From: DATFVA01 sp963800255
Lineage (GTDB): Bacteria > Bacteroidota > Ignavibacteria > Ignavibacteriales > Ignavibacteriaceae
Reading direction: 5' to 3'
Assembly (NCBI GenBank): GCA_963800255.1
Contig: CAWDAK010000009.1
Location: 186,001-250,000 of the forward strand
Length of the DNA stretch: 64,000 nt
In this document: positions 27,550-36,908 of the stretch, one piece after another
How positions within the stretch are numbered: the first letter of the stretch is position 1
How the letters are laid out: every line of letters starts with the position of its first letter
Made by a program: the position numbers and the translations under genes
Notes under the pieces: generated by a model
Told to the model about the DNA's origin: nothing
The model's input: only the letters and a program-made list of their open reading frames with translations
Databases searched by the model: none

Positions 27550-28823
27550 TAAAATCCTCTCCTCAGCCCGCGCTGCATGTTGTTAGTTGGACTAAGGATA
27601 TTAGAGTTTGTTGATTGCGCTTGATCCTGTGTCTCTAATCCTGTTATTACCTGCTGCCCTTCCCTGGCCTCTTTGCTGTTCACAACTTCTGTATTCTTTC
27701 CGTCGCTTAAACCAAGTACGGCAAATCCCATTTTAGGTTTTCCATTTTCACTCATATACCAGAACGTACCCCTTGAACCGCTTTTTAACTTTCCGTTAGC
27801 CGCCACATTATTTGTTCTTTGTGAATTTCCGGAACTACGGGAACCCCTATTCAAACTATCAGGCAGTTTCTTCTCTTTCTGCATCATGGCAATGTATTCT
27901 GATTTCATCTCTTCGGTAGGCTGGAACCTGAGCGCGGCATTTGGTATCATAAGAACATTGTTTCTTTGATCAACATAAAAATCGATTGTCGCCGTCATTC
28001 CGGGCAGCAGGAGCCCTTCAGTATTATCCGCATTCACTACCACCACATAATTTACCACATTGGAAACCACAGTTGAACCAAGCCTTATCTGTATTACCTT
28101 GCCGGTAAATTGTTTGTCGGGGAATGCCTGTACATTAAACTTAGCTTCCTGTCCCACCTTAATCTGTCCTATATCACTCTCATCCACACTGGCAAGTATC
28201 TGCATCTTCGAAAGGTCCTCAGCAATAGTAAAAAGCGTAGGAGAAGAAAGGCTGGCCGCTACCGTTTGCCCCTCCTCAATGTTCCGGTTTATTATTTTCC
28301 CTTTTATGGGAGAATATATATATGCATAACCGAGGTTAGTTTTTGACTGGTCGAGCGATGTTTGTGCAGAAGCAAGATTGGCTTTAGAAGTTGTAAAGTT
28401 TGATTTTGAAGTCACATAATCCAATTCCGAAATGAATTTTTTATCGAACAGTGTCTGGTCCCTGTCAAACTGCGCTTTGGATAGATCGTATTGTGCCACC
28501 GCCTTCTCAAGACCATTGCGGGCATTACTTACCTGCAGAGCAAGGTTAGTGGTATCAAGTATCGCAAGAAGCTGCCCCTTCTTCACATTTGAATTAAAAT
28601 CCACCAGGATTTTATCAATCTTTCCTGATACCTGTGTACCGACGTCCACCGTTGTAACAGCCTGAAGAGTTCCTGTGCTTGTAATTGTTGTGCTGAGATT
28701 CCCTTTAGCAATTTGCGAAAATGTAAATTTCTGTGTGCCGGCATTGCTGCTGTTGAAAAATACAAAGTAGATAACCACTGCAAGAATCACAATTGCTGAG
28801 GGGATTAATAATTTCTTTTTCAT
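27549..28823 (-). CDS. MacA-like periplasmic adaptor (membrane fusion protein)
   Basis: A 424-residue adaptor with an N-terminal membrane anchor (LLIPSAIVILAVVIYFVFF). Lipoyl-domain halves (VDVGTQVSGKIDKILVDFNS and SPIKGKIINRNIEEGQTVA) flank a coiled-coil hairpin (about 95-160). A beta-barrel and a membrane-proximal domain follow. A Ser/Asn-rich insert (about 325-350) and a Gln/Asn-rich tail ending NNMQRGLRRGF are unlike most relatives. It links the permease to TolC and is first in the operon. Confidence 0.93.
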   Translation of the reverse strand: MKKKLLIPSAIVILAVVIYFVFFNSSNAGTQKFTFSQIAKGNLSTTITSTGTLQAVTTVDVGTQVSGKIDKILVDFNSNVKKGQLLAILDTTNLALQVSNARNGLEKAVAQYDLSKAQFDRDQTLFDKKFISELDYVTSKSNFTTSKANLASAQTSLDQSKTNLGYAYIYSPIKGKIINRNIEEGQTVAASLSSPTLFTIAEDLSKMQILASVDESDIGQIKVGQEAKFNVQAFPDKQFTGKVIQIRLGSTVVSNVVNYVVVVNADNTEGLLLPGMTATIDFYVDQRNNVLMIPNAALRFQPTEEMKSEYIAMMQKEKKLPDSLNRGSRSSGNSQRTNNVAANGKLKSGSRGTFWYMSENGKPKMGFAVLGLSDGKNTEVVNSKEAREGQQVITGLETQDQAQSTNSNILSPTNNMQRGLRRGF

Positions 28824-29120
28824 TTAATATTCTCATAATGTCTTTTTACAAGGATTGGACAATACATAAAACCGGTTAGTTTAATTCACGGGAATGGTTC
28901 GGGGGTGCAATACCTACGGATATGCCGGTGCGCTGCACCTAATCACAAGGATTGGAAATGATTTGCATTAGCCGCAGCGCTGCGTAACGTTAATAAATAC
29001 ACAGCCTGCTACAACACCCCCGTCTTCGTATTAGGGAAATAAACGAACAACGTCGTATATATTTATGGAGAGGATTGGGGATGGTTCGGGGGTGCGATGC
29101 ACCTGATAGGGTTTAAAATG
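28824..29120. other. non-coding gap with three hairpin repeats
   Basis: It holds GGTGC-GCT-GCACC at 28927-28939, a perfect 12-bp palindrome CGCAGCGCTGCG at 28973-28984 followed by TAACGTTAATAA, and GGTGC-GAT-GCACC at 29091-29103. It also carries the promoter region of the efflux operon; no core promoter stands out. Confidence 0.7.
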
Positions 29121-29150
29121 AAAAAGCCCCGGTGAAATGCCGGAGCTTTA
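29121..29150 (-). terminator. rho-independent terminator of the tRNA cluster
   Basis: On the minus strand AAAGCTCCGG pairs with CCGGGGCTTT around a 7-base loop with one mismatch, followed by TTTTTC. It starts 2 bp after tRNA-Glu and would end the four-tRNA transcript. Confidence 0.8.
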
Positions 29151-29151
29151 G

Positions 29152-29223
29152 TGACCCCAAGGGGATTTGAACCCCTGTTACCGCCGTGAAAGGGCGATGT
29201 CCTAACCACTAGACGATGGGGCC
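29152..29223 (-). tRNA. tRNA-Glu (anticodon TTC)
   Basis: The minus strand folds as GGCCCCA/TGGGGTC acceptor, with the Glu-type D-arm TCGTCTAGTGG and anticodon stem-loop CGCCCTTTCACGGCG (TTC). The T-arm is CAGGGGTTCAAATCCCCT. It is last in the cluster. Confidence 0.95.
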
Positions 29224-29253
29224 TGGAAAATCACATTATTTTAAGAACTGTTC

Positions 29254-29329
29254 GGGTGAGCGATGGGAATTGAACCCACGACCCCCAGGGCCACAACCTG
29301 GTGCTCTAACCAACTGAGCTACGCTCACC
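29254..29329 (-). tRNA. tRNA-His (anticodon GTG)
   Basis: Acceptor GGTGAGC/GCTCACC with discriminator C, as expected for histidine, and anticodon stem-loop CCAGGTTGTGGCCCTGG (GTG). It is third in the cluster. Confidence 0.95.
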
Positions 29330-29335
29330 ATTTGG

Positions 29336-29408
<73 letters not shown>

Positions 29409-29461
29409 AGTTCAATAGCAATGACCAGTAAGAACTAACAATTTCTTGTTAACTGCAATAG

Positions 29462-29537
29462 TCGGGGCGGCAGGATTCGAACCTGCGACCTCCTGCTCCC
29501 AAAGCAGGCGCGATGAACCGGGCTACGCTACGCCCCG
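29462..29537 (-). tRNA. tRNA-Pro (anticodon TGG)
   Basis: Acceptor CGGGGCG/CGCCCCG, anticodon stem-loop CCTGCTTTGGGAGCAGG (TGG), discriminator A. It is first in the cluster and the second proline tRNA of the window, after the GGG one at 272-345. Confidence 0.95.
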
Positions 29538-30142
29538 AATTGCTCTTCGTTTTTGGCTTAAAAACGAATTTTTATTTAAATCTTATACCATCCATCCGAA
29601 TTGGAAAAGGTTATAAGGTATTTAATACTACCAACAATACTCTCAAAGAACAGGCACAAAGCCCATAAAATCATAGATAACAAAGATTGGAAAAATTGTA
29701 CAATTTTCCAACAACTAAAAGAGTAAAAAATCTATCAGCCCCCCTTTCAGGGGTCATTTTAACAAAAGTAACCCCTCCGGCGGTGTCATGTTAAGGGTTT
29801 TAGGTCGGTTAAACTGAAAATAAAAGTTGGTGTCAGCCTTTGTGTTTAAGAGTAATAAGATAAAAACTAAGGAAATCAGAACTATGGATACAGTTTATGT
29901 TGATAAGTAATTTGAAGTTAAAGATATGAAAAGTAAATAAATACCGTGGAAGGTTAAATTGCTCCGGGTGCAACTTTGAACATAATAGTCTCGGGGTTGC
30001 ATGGTGTTTATATTGTCTTAATTTAACAACTTATGGAGAACAGAGGGTTGTGATTGTTTCTTTGCAGGGAATTTTTAACTTGACATTATGGGTATAATAG
30101 ACGTATATTTTTTACACAATATGTTGCACGATTTGAAATGTA
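29538..30142. other. non-coding gap between tRNA cluster and toxin-antitoxin pair
   Basis: About 600 bp. The short hairpin CCCCTTTCAGGGG (about 29746-29758) is the only structure I see, plus CGGGTGCAAC and CGGGGTTGCA at about 29965-30003, which look like worn repeat pieces. The promoter of the tRNA operon should lie in the first 60 bp. Confidence 0.5.
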
Positions 30143-30150
30143 TATATTTG
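30143..30150 (+). promoter_or_regulatory. candidate -7 box of the toxin-antitoxin operon
   Basis: TATATTTG fits the Bacteroidota TAnnTTTG element. A TTG at 30124-30126 lies 16 bp upstream, slightly closer than usual. The start codon is 22 bp downstream, preceded by the ribosome binding site AGGAG at 30161-30165. Confidence 0.4.
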
Positions 30151-30171
30151 TAGCATTATTAGGAGTACAAA

Positions 30172-30426
30172 ATGGTTGAATCAGATGAAAAATTAACCCG
30201 GAGGAAATACTTCAATATATCGGAAGCACTGGACATCGAAGCGAATAAGATTTTGAAGGATTCCGGAATAAATTTTAGTGAGTTAGTTAGACGAGCACTA
30301 AAATTATATATCAAAAACAATGAACAGGAGAGAATAAATAGAGAAGTTGCAGAAGCATGTCAATTCTATTACGATATTGATAAGGAGATAGCAGAAGAAT
30401 GGAGAGAAACGGAAGGCAAAGTATAA
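30172..30426 (+). CDS. ribbon-helix-helix-type antitoxin
   Basis: An 84-residue protein with a basic N-terminus (EKLTRRKYFNI), a helical central part with LDIEANKILKDSGINFSELVRRALKLYIK, and an acidic C-terminal tail. This is the layout of CopG/MazE-like antitoxins: DNA-binding half, then toxin-binding half. AGGAG at 30161-30165, 6 bases upstream of the ATG, is a clear ribosome binding site. The toxin gene starts at the base after the antitoxin stop, the usual coupled order. It should repress its own operon. Confidence 0.85.
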   Translation: MVESDEKLTRRKYFNISEALDIEANKILKDSGINFSELVRRALKLYIKNNEQERINREVAEACQFYYDIDKEIAEEWRETEGKV

Positions 30427-30834
30427 ATGATTAGATATTTTCGTGGGGAGATCTACAATGTTGATCTGAATCCTACTCGTGGTAGTGAAATGCAAAAGGC
30501 CCGGCCTTGTATAATAGTCTCTAATGATATAATAAACGCAAATGGTTCTGTGGTTATAATCTGTCCGATAACAGATAGCTACGGAAAATTCTCTCCAATG
30601 CACATCCGTATCTCTGGAGCTGAGGTTAAAGAAGCCGGTCTTGAGAAAGAAAGCGTTATACATTGCGGGCAGGTAAGAGCTATCGATAAGGAGAGAATCG
30701 GACATAAAATAGGCAAACTCAATAACGAGAGGATTAATGAATTGTCCAAAGGATTGAGAATCGTCATGGATCTTGATGGTGTTGAACTTCCAGAGCTACC
30801 AACTATTTACCGTGTAAGAAGATCCAGGAAATAA
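30427..30834 (+). CDS. MazF/PemK-type mRNA interferase toxin
   Basis: A 135-residue toxin of the PemK/MazF fold. The signature blocks are RGEIYNVDLNPTRGSEMQKARPCIIVSND near the N-terminus, with the loop between strands 1 and 2 and the catalytic Arg, then VVIICPITDSYG, and VIHCGQVRAIDKERIG with the conserved Gln-Val-Arg. The family cuts single-stranded RNA at short sites; the site here cannot be predicted. The length is slightly above MazF (about 110-120). It is intact, so the pair is probably functional. Confidence 0.92.
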   Translation: MIRYFRGEIYNVDLNPTRGSEMQKARPCIIVSNDIINANGSVVIICPITDSYGKFSPMHIRISGAEVKEAGLEKESVIHCGQVRAIDKERIGHKIGKLNNERINELSKGLRIVMDLDGVELPELPTIYRVRRSRK

Positions 30835-31105
30835 TCCTTGCAATAGAATCTGTAAGCTGTTTGTCATCTTTGAGTACAACCGCTAATCTTTCAGAGAACT
30901 CGTAACCAACAAGTCTGATGGACTTCAGCTTCTGCTGATGTTGAATTGATTAAAAAGGGGTTCCAATTCTTCTTCCATATCTTCTAAAAAAACAATGTAT
31001 TTGGAGGATAAATTTTATGCTTCTTAATTAATCCCTTAAATATGACCAATTTTCAACTGTTCTTAATCTTGATTAAATTGTAAAAGTAATATCGGAATTT
31101 GTTTG

Positions 31106-32320
31106 ATGTCATTTCCCTTTTTTGTTTCAAAAAAATTTATCCTTTCAAAAAAAGGTTCTAAGTTTATTACATTCATTTCTTCAATCTCCATTACCGGTAT
31201 TGCTCTGGGTGTGGCCACCCTTATTATCGCGCTCAGCATTCTCACGGGTTTTGCTGATACCCTTACAAACAAGATAATAGATTTCGATTCCCATATCTCA
31301 ATTTCCTCCTACAGAACAATTGTTCCTGAATACAAGGAAATGCTTCCACGGATCAGAGAAATGATTACACCTTATGGTGAGGAGGTAAATCCATATATCT
31401 CGAAGCTGGCAATTATAAGCGGCGGAAAGGTGAAGGACGGAGTTAACATAAAAGGCATTACCCCGGGGAATAAAGCCCTAAGGGTTAGAAACAGCATTGT
31501 TAAAGGTGACTTTGATCTTACTGATACTTCTTCTATTGTTATTGGCAGAAAGCTGGCGGATAAGCTTCACGCAGGTCTGGGCGATAAGGTTACCGTTTTT
31601 GCCCTTAAGAATGATAAAATACCCGAGCCCGGAACGCTTCCCAATATTGAACAGTTCAGGGTGACCGGCATCTTCGAGAGCGGCATGGCCGAGTATGATG
31701 ATCTCTTTGCTTACGTAAACTTGAAGGCTGCACAAAATCTTTTCTCGCTTGGTGATAATGTTAACGGCTACGACATAAAGCTTAATGATATCTCCAAGAT
31801 AGATAGTCTCACCAAATATCTGGCTGAGAATTTACACTACCCGCATAAGGTTGCTTCTATTTACCAGACGCACAGAAACATTTTCACCTGGATTGATCTG
31901 CAGAAAAAGCCGATACCTATTGTGCTTGGACTAATTATTATTGTTGCTGTTTTTAATATTATCGGTACTTTGCTGATGATTGTGCTTGAAAAAACACGCG
32001 ATGTTGGAATGCTGAAATCTCTCGGTGCAACAAGCCGACAGATTACCTCGGTTTTTATTTATCAGGGAATATTCCTGGCCATAATCGGAATCATCCTTGG
32101 AAATCTGCTTGCTCTTTTAGTGATGGGGATACAACTGGAATTTAATATTATTTCGCTCCCCTCTTCTGTTTACTTTGTATCTACAGTTCCGATATTGTTA
32201 AAATGGTATACGTTTGCCGGTGTATCTTTGCTTACATTTTTACTCTGTATCACCGCCTCGTTAATACCCGGATTTGTTGCATCGCGTATACGGCCGGTTA
32301 ACAGTTTGAGGTTCGGATAA
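31106..32320 (+). CDS. LolC/E-like lipoprotein-releasing ABC permease
   Basis: A 404-residue permease starting at the ATG at 31106 (MSFPFFVSKKF); a TTG just before it is less likely. The N-terminal helix VSKKFILSK...FITFISSISITGIALGVATLIIALSIL is the LolCE signature. A large periplasmic MacB_PCD-like domain follows, then three helices with EKTRDVGMLKSLGAT in the coupling loop. It pairs with the next gene as the two halves of the transporter that pulls lipoproteins from the inner membrane. Confidence 0.9.
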   Translation: MSFPFFVSKKFILSKKGSKFITFISSISITGIALGVATLIIALSILTGFADTLTNKIIDFDSHISISSYRTIVPEYKEMLPRIREMITPYGEEVNPYISKLAIISGGKVKDGVNIKGITPGNKALRVRNSIVKGDFDLTDTSSIVIGRKLADKLHAGLGDKVTVFALKNDKIPEPGTLPNIEQFRVTGIFESGMAEYDDLFAYVNLKAAQNLFSLGDNVNGYDIKLNDISKIDSLTKYLAENLHYPHKVASIYQTHRNIFTWIDLQKKPIPIVLGLIIIVAVFNIIGTLLMIVLEKTRDVGMLKSLGATSRQITSVFIYQGIFLAIIGIILGNLLALLVMGIQLEFNIISLPSSVYFVSTVPILLKWYTFAGVSLLTFLLCITASLIPGFVASRIRPVNSLRFG

Positions 32321-33552
32321 TGAAATTTGAAAACTTTATAGCACGCCGTTACCTGGTATCCAAGCACAAGATTAATTTTATTACCATAATCTCGGTCCTT
32401 TCAATCTTCGGTATAACCATAGGTGTTGCAGCGCTTATTGTTGTTCTTTCAGTCTTTAATGGTTTTGGAAGTCTTGTTACCTCATTCCTTATAAATTTCG
32501 ATCCCCATGTAAGAGTTGAAATCCTTAATCCTGATAACGGCCAGGCCGCGGTAAGGCTTGATTCTGTATTAAAGCAAAGTCCCGAGGTTGTGAAATATTC
32601 ACCATACGTAAGCGGAAAAGTGCTGGTTTACAGGGCGGGAATATTCCAGGTTGTAAACCTTAAAGGAATAGATACCCGTTCAGGTGAAAGTATATACGGC
32701 ATTGAAGAAAGCATGCTTTACGGAAAATATTCCCTTGCAAAAAAAGGTGGTTATCCTGAGATGGTCCTCGGACTTCACCTTGCCGATAAACTGCAGACGC
32801 TGATAGGTGATACCCTTACCCTGCTTTCTCCGGCAGGCATCCAGAAGGCAGTAACTCAGTTTTCCTCTCCGGAAACTGAACAGTTTATTCTTTCCGGCAT
32901 CTACAGCACAACGAATAATGAGTATGATGATTCCTACATTTTTACTTCTCTGAATTTTGCCCAGAACCTTCTCGGGTATAAAAATCATATACAAGGGTAT
33001 GATATAAGACTAAATGATATTGATGATTCTTTCGATGTTCAGGCCGGGCTCCAAAAAGTATTGCCGGCAAAGGATTATAAAGTTGAAACCTGGTATGATT
33101 TCCATAGGGATCTTTATTCAGTAATGCAGATTGAAAGATGGACAGCCTACATCATCCTATGCCTTATAATTGCGGTGGCATCTTTTAATATTCTTGGTTC
33201 TCTTTCTATGTCTGTTATTGAAAAAAGGCGGGATATAGGAGTACTTAATTCGATGGGAGCACAGCCCCGGTCTATATTAAAAATATTTATGTATGAGGGA
33301 ATACTCATAGGTATCGTGGGTACGGCGGCCGGACTGCTGCTAGGCTATTTTATATGCTTCCTTCAGCTGAAGTTTAATATATATCCCCTGGACCCGACCC
33401 AGTATAAAATTGATTCTCTGCCTTTGCAGCTTAGGTTAAGCGACTTTTTCTACGTAAGCGGAGCATCCCTGCTGCTTACCTTCCTCGCTTCCCTCTTCCC
33501 TGCTAAAAGTGCGGCAAAAATAAATACTATTGAAGCAATCAAATGGGAATAA
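32320..33552 (+). CDS. LolC/E-like lipoprotein-releasing ABC permease
   Basis: A 410-residue paralogue of the preceding gene. It has ARRYLVSKHKINFITIISVLSI, the N-terminal helix, a periplasmic domain, and EKRRDIGVLNSMGAQPRSI in the coupling loop. It ends with FPAKSAAKINTIEAIKWE. Its ATG shares a base with the upstream stop. Two distinct permeases suggest a LolC-LolE-type heterodimer rather than the fused LolF form. Confidence 0.9.
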   Translation: MKFENFIARRYLVSKHKINFITIISVLSIFGITIGVAALIVVLSVFNGFGSLVTSFLINFDPHVRVEILNPDNGQAAVRLDSVLKQSPEVVKYSPYVSGKVLVYRAGIFQVVNLKGIDTRSGESIYGIEESMLYGKYSLAKKGGYPEMVLGLHLADKLQTLIGDTLTLLSPAGIQKAVTQFSSPETEQFILSGIYSTTNNEYDDSYIFTSLNFAQNLLGYKNHIQGYDIRLNDIDDSFDVQAGLQKVLPAKDYKVETWYDFHRDLYSVMQIERWTAYIILCLIIAVASFNILGSLSMSVIEKRRDIGVLNSMGAQPRSILKIFMYEGILIGIVGTAAGLLLGYFICFLQLKFNIYPLDPTQYKIDSLPLQLRLSDFFYVSGASLLLTFLASLFPAKSAAKINTIEAIKWE

Positions 33553-33631
33553 TAGAGTTTAATTATATGCCTTTAATTACATAGATATTAAGTGTTTATA
33601 ACCTTTACCAAAACTATTTTATAGAGATAAA

Positions 33632-34303
33632 GTGATTCTACATACAAAAAATATTATTAAGAGCTACCAGAATACAAAGAAAGTAAGACTGGAAGTCCTA
33701 AGGTCTGTGGATATTGAAATTGAAATCAATAAGATTTCCGTTATAGTGGGAGCATCAGGAGCCGGAAAGAGTACCCTGCTCCATATTATGGGCGGTTTAG
33801 ACAGGCCTGATTCCGGTGAAGTATTTTTTAATGATCAGAACCTGTTCGAATTGTCGGACGACAAATTGGCCAGGTTCAGAAATAAAAACATCGGTTTCGT
33901 ATTTCAGTTTCATCATCTGCTGCCTGAATTTACAGCTCTGGAAAATGTCTCTATTCCCAGGATGATTACAGGAAAATCTTTTACAGAAGCTTCAAAGGCT
34001 GCTGTTAATCTACTTGAAGCTGTAGGAATGAAGGAAAGAATGAATCATAAACCAGCTGAATTATCCGGAGGTGAACAGCAAAGGGTTGCAGTGGCAAGGG
34101 CGCTTGCAAATGATCCTGACATCATACTGGCAGACGAACCGACCGGAAATCTTGATTCGGAAAACAGCGAGGCCGTGCACCAGATCTTAATTGATTTAAG
34201 AGATAGGATGGGGAAAACATTTATAATTGTAACCCATAATCCCGGACTTGTGAGTCTTGCAGACCGGGTTTACGAAATGAAAGATGGAAAAATTGTCAGC
34301 TAA
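33632..34303 (+). CDS. LolD-like ABC transporter ATPase
   Basis: A 223-residue ATPase with Walker A GASGAGKST, Q-loop FVFQFHHLLPEFTALENVSIP, signature LSGGEQQRVAVARAL, Walker B IILADEPTGNLD and H-loop VTHN. FHHLLPEFTALENV is typical of LolD. It starts at a GTG at 33632, 79 bp after the second permease, and overlaps the convergent aminopeptidase gene by 4 bases. Confidence 0.92.
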   Translation: MILHTKNIIKSYQNTKKVRLEVLRSVDIEIEINKISVIVGASGAGKSTLLHIMGGLDRPDSGEVFFNDQNLFELSDDKLARFRNKNIGFVFQFHHLLPEFTALENVSIPRMITGKSFTEASKAAVNLLEAVGMKERMNHKPAELSGGEQQRVAVARALANDPDIILADEPTGNLDSENSEAVHQILIDLRDRMGKTFIIVTHNPGLVSLADRVYEMKDGKIVS

Positions 34304-35814
34304 CTTTTTTTATCAGAAGGATACGCCAGGAAATCGAACAGAAGCCTGACGCCAAACCCCGTCATATATTTTTTTGTGTAATTATTATGGCTATTAGCCA
34401 TTGCGGGACCAGCAATATCAAGGTGAGCCCAGGATATCTTAGGATCCACAAATTTCTCCAGGAATTTAGCTGCGGTAATAGCACCGCCCCATCTTCCGCC
34501 AACGTTCTTTACATCTGCAACATCACTTACTATCAGCTCATTGTAATCGTCCCACATAGGCAGCCGCCATAACCTGTCATACGTCTTTAATCCTTTATTA
34601 TAGAGCTCTTCAGCAAGCTTATCATCCTTAGTAAAAAGTCCTGCAACAAATTCACCCAAAGCTACAACGCAGGCCCCGGTAAGAGTAGCAAGGTCAATTA
34701 TAACATCGGGTTTAAGCTTCGAAGCATAATTCAGGGCGTCGGAAAGAATCATCCTGCCTTCAGCATCAGTATTATCGACCTCTATGCTTTTTCCGGAAGC
34801 AGTAATAACAATATCACCGGGACGCATAGACGAACCGGAGGGCATATTTTCAGCTGAAGGAATAATTCCAACAATGTTAACCGGCAATTTGGCTTTTGCG
34901 GCAGCCAGCACTGTGCCTGCAACTACGGCAGCACCCGACATATCAGCTTTCATTTCTCCCATATTACTTGCGGGCTTTATCGAAATACCTCCGGAATCAA
35001 AAGTAACTCCTTTTCCTACAAGGGCAACGGTTCTTATTTTTTTGTTTTTGATTGCCGCATTGTATTCCATAATTATAAACCGGGGAGTATTAACACTGCC
35101 CGAGCCTACCGCCAGGAGTCCCCCCATCTTTCTTTTTTTAATTTCCTTTTCATTAAATACAGTAACCTTAACTCCGAACTCAGGTAAAGTTTTCTTTATT
35201 CTTTTTGCAAGAACGTCAGGAGTCAGCATAGAGCCGGGCTCATTCTGAAGTTCTTTTGTAAAGTTTACCCCTTCCATTACATTTATTCCGGCTGTTATAG
35301 CCTGGTTAAGAACCTTCTGGTTGTCGGCATAGAAAAATACCGCCAGGTTAACAGGTTTCTTTTTATCAGCCTTATACTTATCAAAGGAATAGTTGCCGAG
35401 CAGTATCCCTTCTATGAAGGTCTGGTAATAGTACAGCTCGCTTGTAAAATACTTTTTAAAGATGTCATACTTGGGAATAAAAATATGAAGGCTCTTCAAC
35501 TTTTCGGAAGCCAGAGAAGGAAGAAAACCCGCCATATGATTTCTGAAATAGTCTGCAGAGAATTTATCATTCACCCTTACCTTTGAGATGATTACAGAAT
35601 CCGGTTTCCCGTCTTTTTTTGACACCCGAACCTGGTTCCCCTCGTTTGAAAGGAAATTTTTCTTCTGAAGAGCAGAAAATCTTATGTTAAAAATAGTTTC
35701 AAGGTTTAAAAAACTGGTTTCAAGTTTTTTCTCATCAATCATATATTTCAGGCTGGTTGATAAAGAGCCGTAAGAGATTTTTTTACCGCCTGATTTTATA
35801 CTCAAATTGAACAT
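34300..35814 (-). CDS. leucyl aminopeptidase (M17)
   Basis: A cytosolic two-zinc aminopeptidase of about 504 residues from the ATG at 35814. The C-terminal catalytic domain holds the zinc-binding and catalytic sequence VGKGVTFDSGGISIKP, MKADMSGAAVV, and the family signature NTDAEGRMILSDAL. A TTG at 35826 would add four residues and overlap nrnA. With the oligopeptide transporter it could complete use of external peptides, but the genes are not linked. Confidence 0.95.
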   Translation of the reverse strand: MFNLSIKSGGKKISYGSLSTSLKYMIDEKKLETSFLNLETIFNIRFSALQKKNFLSNEGNQVRVSKKDGKPDSVIISKVRVNDKFSADYFRNHMAGFLPSLASEKLKSLHIFIPKYDIFKKYFTSELYYYQTFIEGILLGNYSFDKYKADKKKPVNLAVFFYADNQKVLNQAITAGINVMEGVNFTKELQNEPGSMLTPDVLAKRIKKTLPEFGVKVTVFNEKEIKKRKMGGLLAVGSGSVNTPRFIIMEYNAAIKNKKIRTVALVGKGVTFDSGGISIKPASNMGEMKADMSGAAVVAGTVLAAAKAKLPVNIVGIIPSAENMPSGSSMRPGDIVITASGKSIEVDNTDAEGRMILSDALNYASKLKPDVIIDLATLTGACVVALGEFVAGLFTKDDKLAEELYNKGLKTYDRLWRLPMWDDYNELIVSDVADVKNVGGRWGGAITAAKFLEKFVDPKISWAHLDIAGPAMANSHNNYTKKYMTGFGVRLLFDFLAYPSDKKS

Positions 35815-35818
35815 TTTA

Positions 35819-36814
35819 TTACCCAAATTGTTTTATGTATTCTGATGCGCGAATTAATATTTTAGGAATGTATTCTTCAATATTTCCATCCCTTATACGA
35901 AGTCCGGCTGCATTAACATGACCGCCGCCTCCGAATTCTGATGCAAGCTTGTTAACAGGAATAAGACCTTTTGACCGGAAGCTTACTTTAAAGCCTTCTA
36001 TAAGTTCGATAAAAAGGAGTCCCACTTTTACATTTTCAACCGATAGCGAAACATTTACAAAACCGTCTGTATCTGATTCTATTGCTTTCGTCTCCTCGAA
36101 ATCCTTCCTGGTAAGCCGCATATAGCTAACCTCCCGCCTGTCTCCGTATAATGTCATTGAGTTTACGGCACGCCCCAGGAGTTTGATCTTGCTGAATTTA
36201 CTCTGGTCATAAATTTTATCGTAAACATCACCTGGCACTACGCCGGTTTCAAGGAGTTCGGCAGATATTTTATGAATACCTGGAGTGGTTCTTTCAAAGC
36301 GGAATGAACCTGTGTCTGTCATTATGGCCGCATATATAGGCTGTGCTGTTTCATAACTTAACTTAACTATACCCGTTTCTTTTATAAAGTCATATATTAT
36401 TTGTCCCGTTGCACTGTAATCTGTATCTATAAAAACATAATCAAAAATATTCTGATGATCCTGATGATGATCAATACAAATTTTCAGCTTCTTCGACTTT
36501 ACAAAACCCTCCTCCATTCTCACAATTCTGTCTGATCGGTTAAAATCAAGAGCCACCAGCAGGTCGGCTTCTTCAAATATATTCCGGTGCTTCTCGGGAG
36601 AGTAATGTTCTATTATGTTCTCCGTATCCAGGAAGAGAAGATTATATGGAGTAATACTATGATTAACAATTCTTATACTTTTTCCTGTTTCTTTCAGGAT
36701 ATCGTAAAGCGCTATTTCAGAGCCTATAGCATCTGCATCCGGATTAACATGTGTGGTGATCAGGAAGGAATTATTTTCGAGAAGAATATTTTTTAACTGA
36801 TTAAAATCGATCAT
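35819..36814 (-). CDS. nrnA: DHH/DHHA1 phosphoesterase, nanoRNase/pAp phosphatase
   Basis: A 331-residue two-domain phosphoesterase. The DHH domain has THVNPDADAIGSEIAL (metal ligands), ALDFNRSDR, and the DHH motif in ICIDHHQDHQN. The DHHA1 domain ends with EFGGGGHVNAAGLRI. NrnA degrades short RNA and 3'-phosphoadenosine 5'-phosphate; relatives (GdpP-like) cleave pApA from c-di-AMP, which may matter since cdaA is present. The stop lies 4 bp before the aminopeptidase ATG. Confidence 0.92.
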   Translation of the reverse strand: MIDFNQLKNILLENNSFLITTHVNPDADAIGSEIALYDILKETGKSIRIVNHSITPYNLLFLDTENIIEHYSPEKHRNIFEEADLLVALDFNRSDRIVRMEEGFVKSKKLKICIDHHQDHQNIFDYVFIDTDYSATGQIIYDFIKETGIVKLSYETAQPIYAAIMTDTGSFRFERTTPGIHKISAELLETGVVPGDVYDKIYDQSKFSKIKLLGRAVNSMTLYGDRREVSYMRLTRKDFEETKAIESDTDGFVNVSLSVENVKVGLLFIELIEGFKVSFRSKGLIPVNKLASEFGGGGHVNAAGLRIRDGNIEEYIPKILIRASEYIKQFG

Positions 36815-36836
36815 ATAGTGTCCACTAAATATAAAA

Positions 36837-36856
36837 GGGCTCGATTGCTCAAGCCC
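36837..36856 (-). terminator. terminator of the first korAB operon
   Basis: On the minus strand GGGCT pairs with AGCCC around a 10-base loop, followed by TTTTATATTT. It lies 52 bp after the korB stop and separates it from nrnA. Confidence 0.6.
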
Positions 36857-36908
36857 ATGAATGTTTAATCAGTAAAAATAGAAAAAATATGTCTTAAAAC
36901 CATAAATC

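Noticed and set aside
30804..30945. Minus-strand 42-codon frame reading IRLVGYEFSERLAVVLKDD behind the toxin gene
   Set aside because: It looks protein-like but has no start codon, no neighbour to continue it, and overlaps the toxin gene on the other strand. Probably chance or a very short relic.
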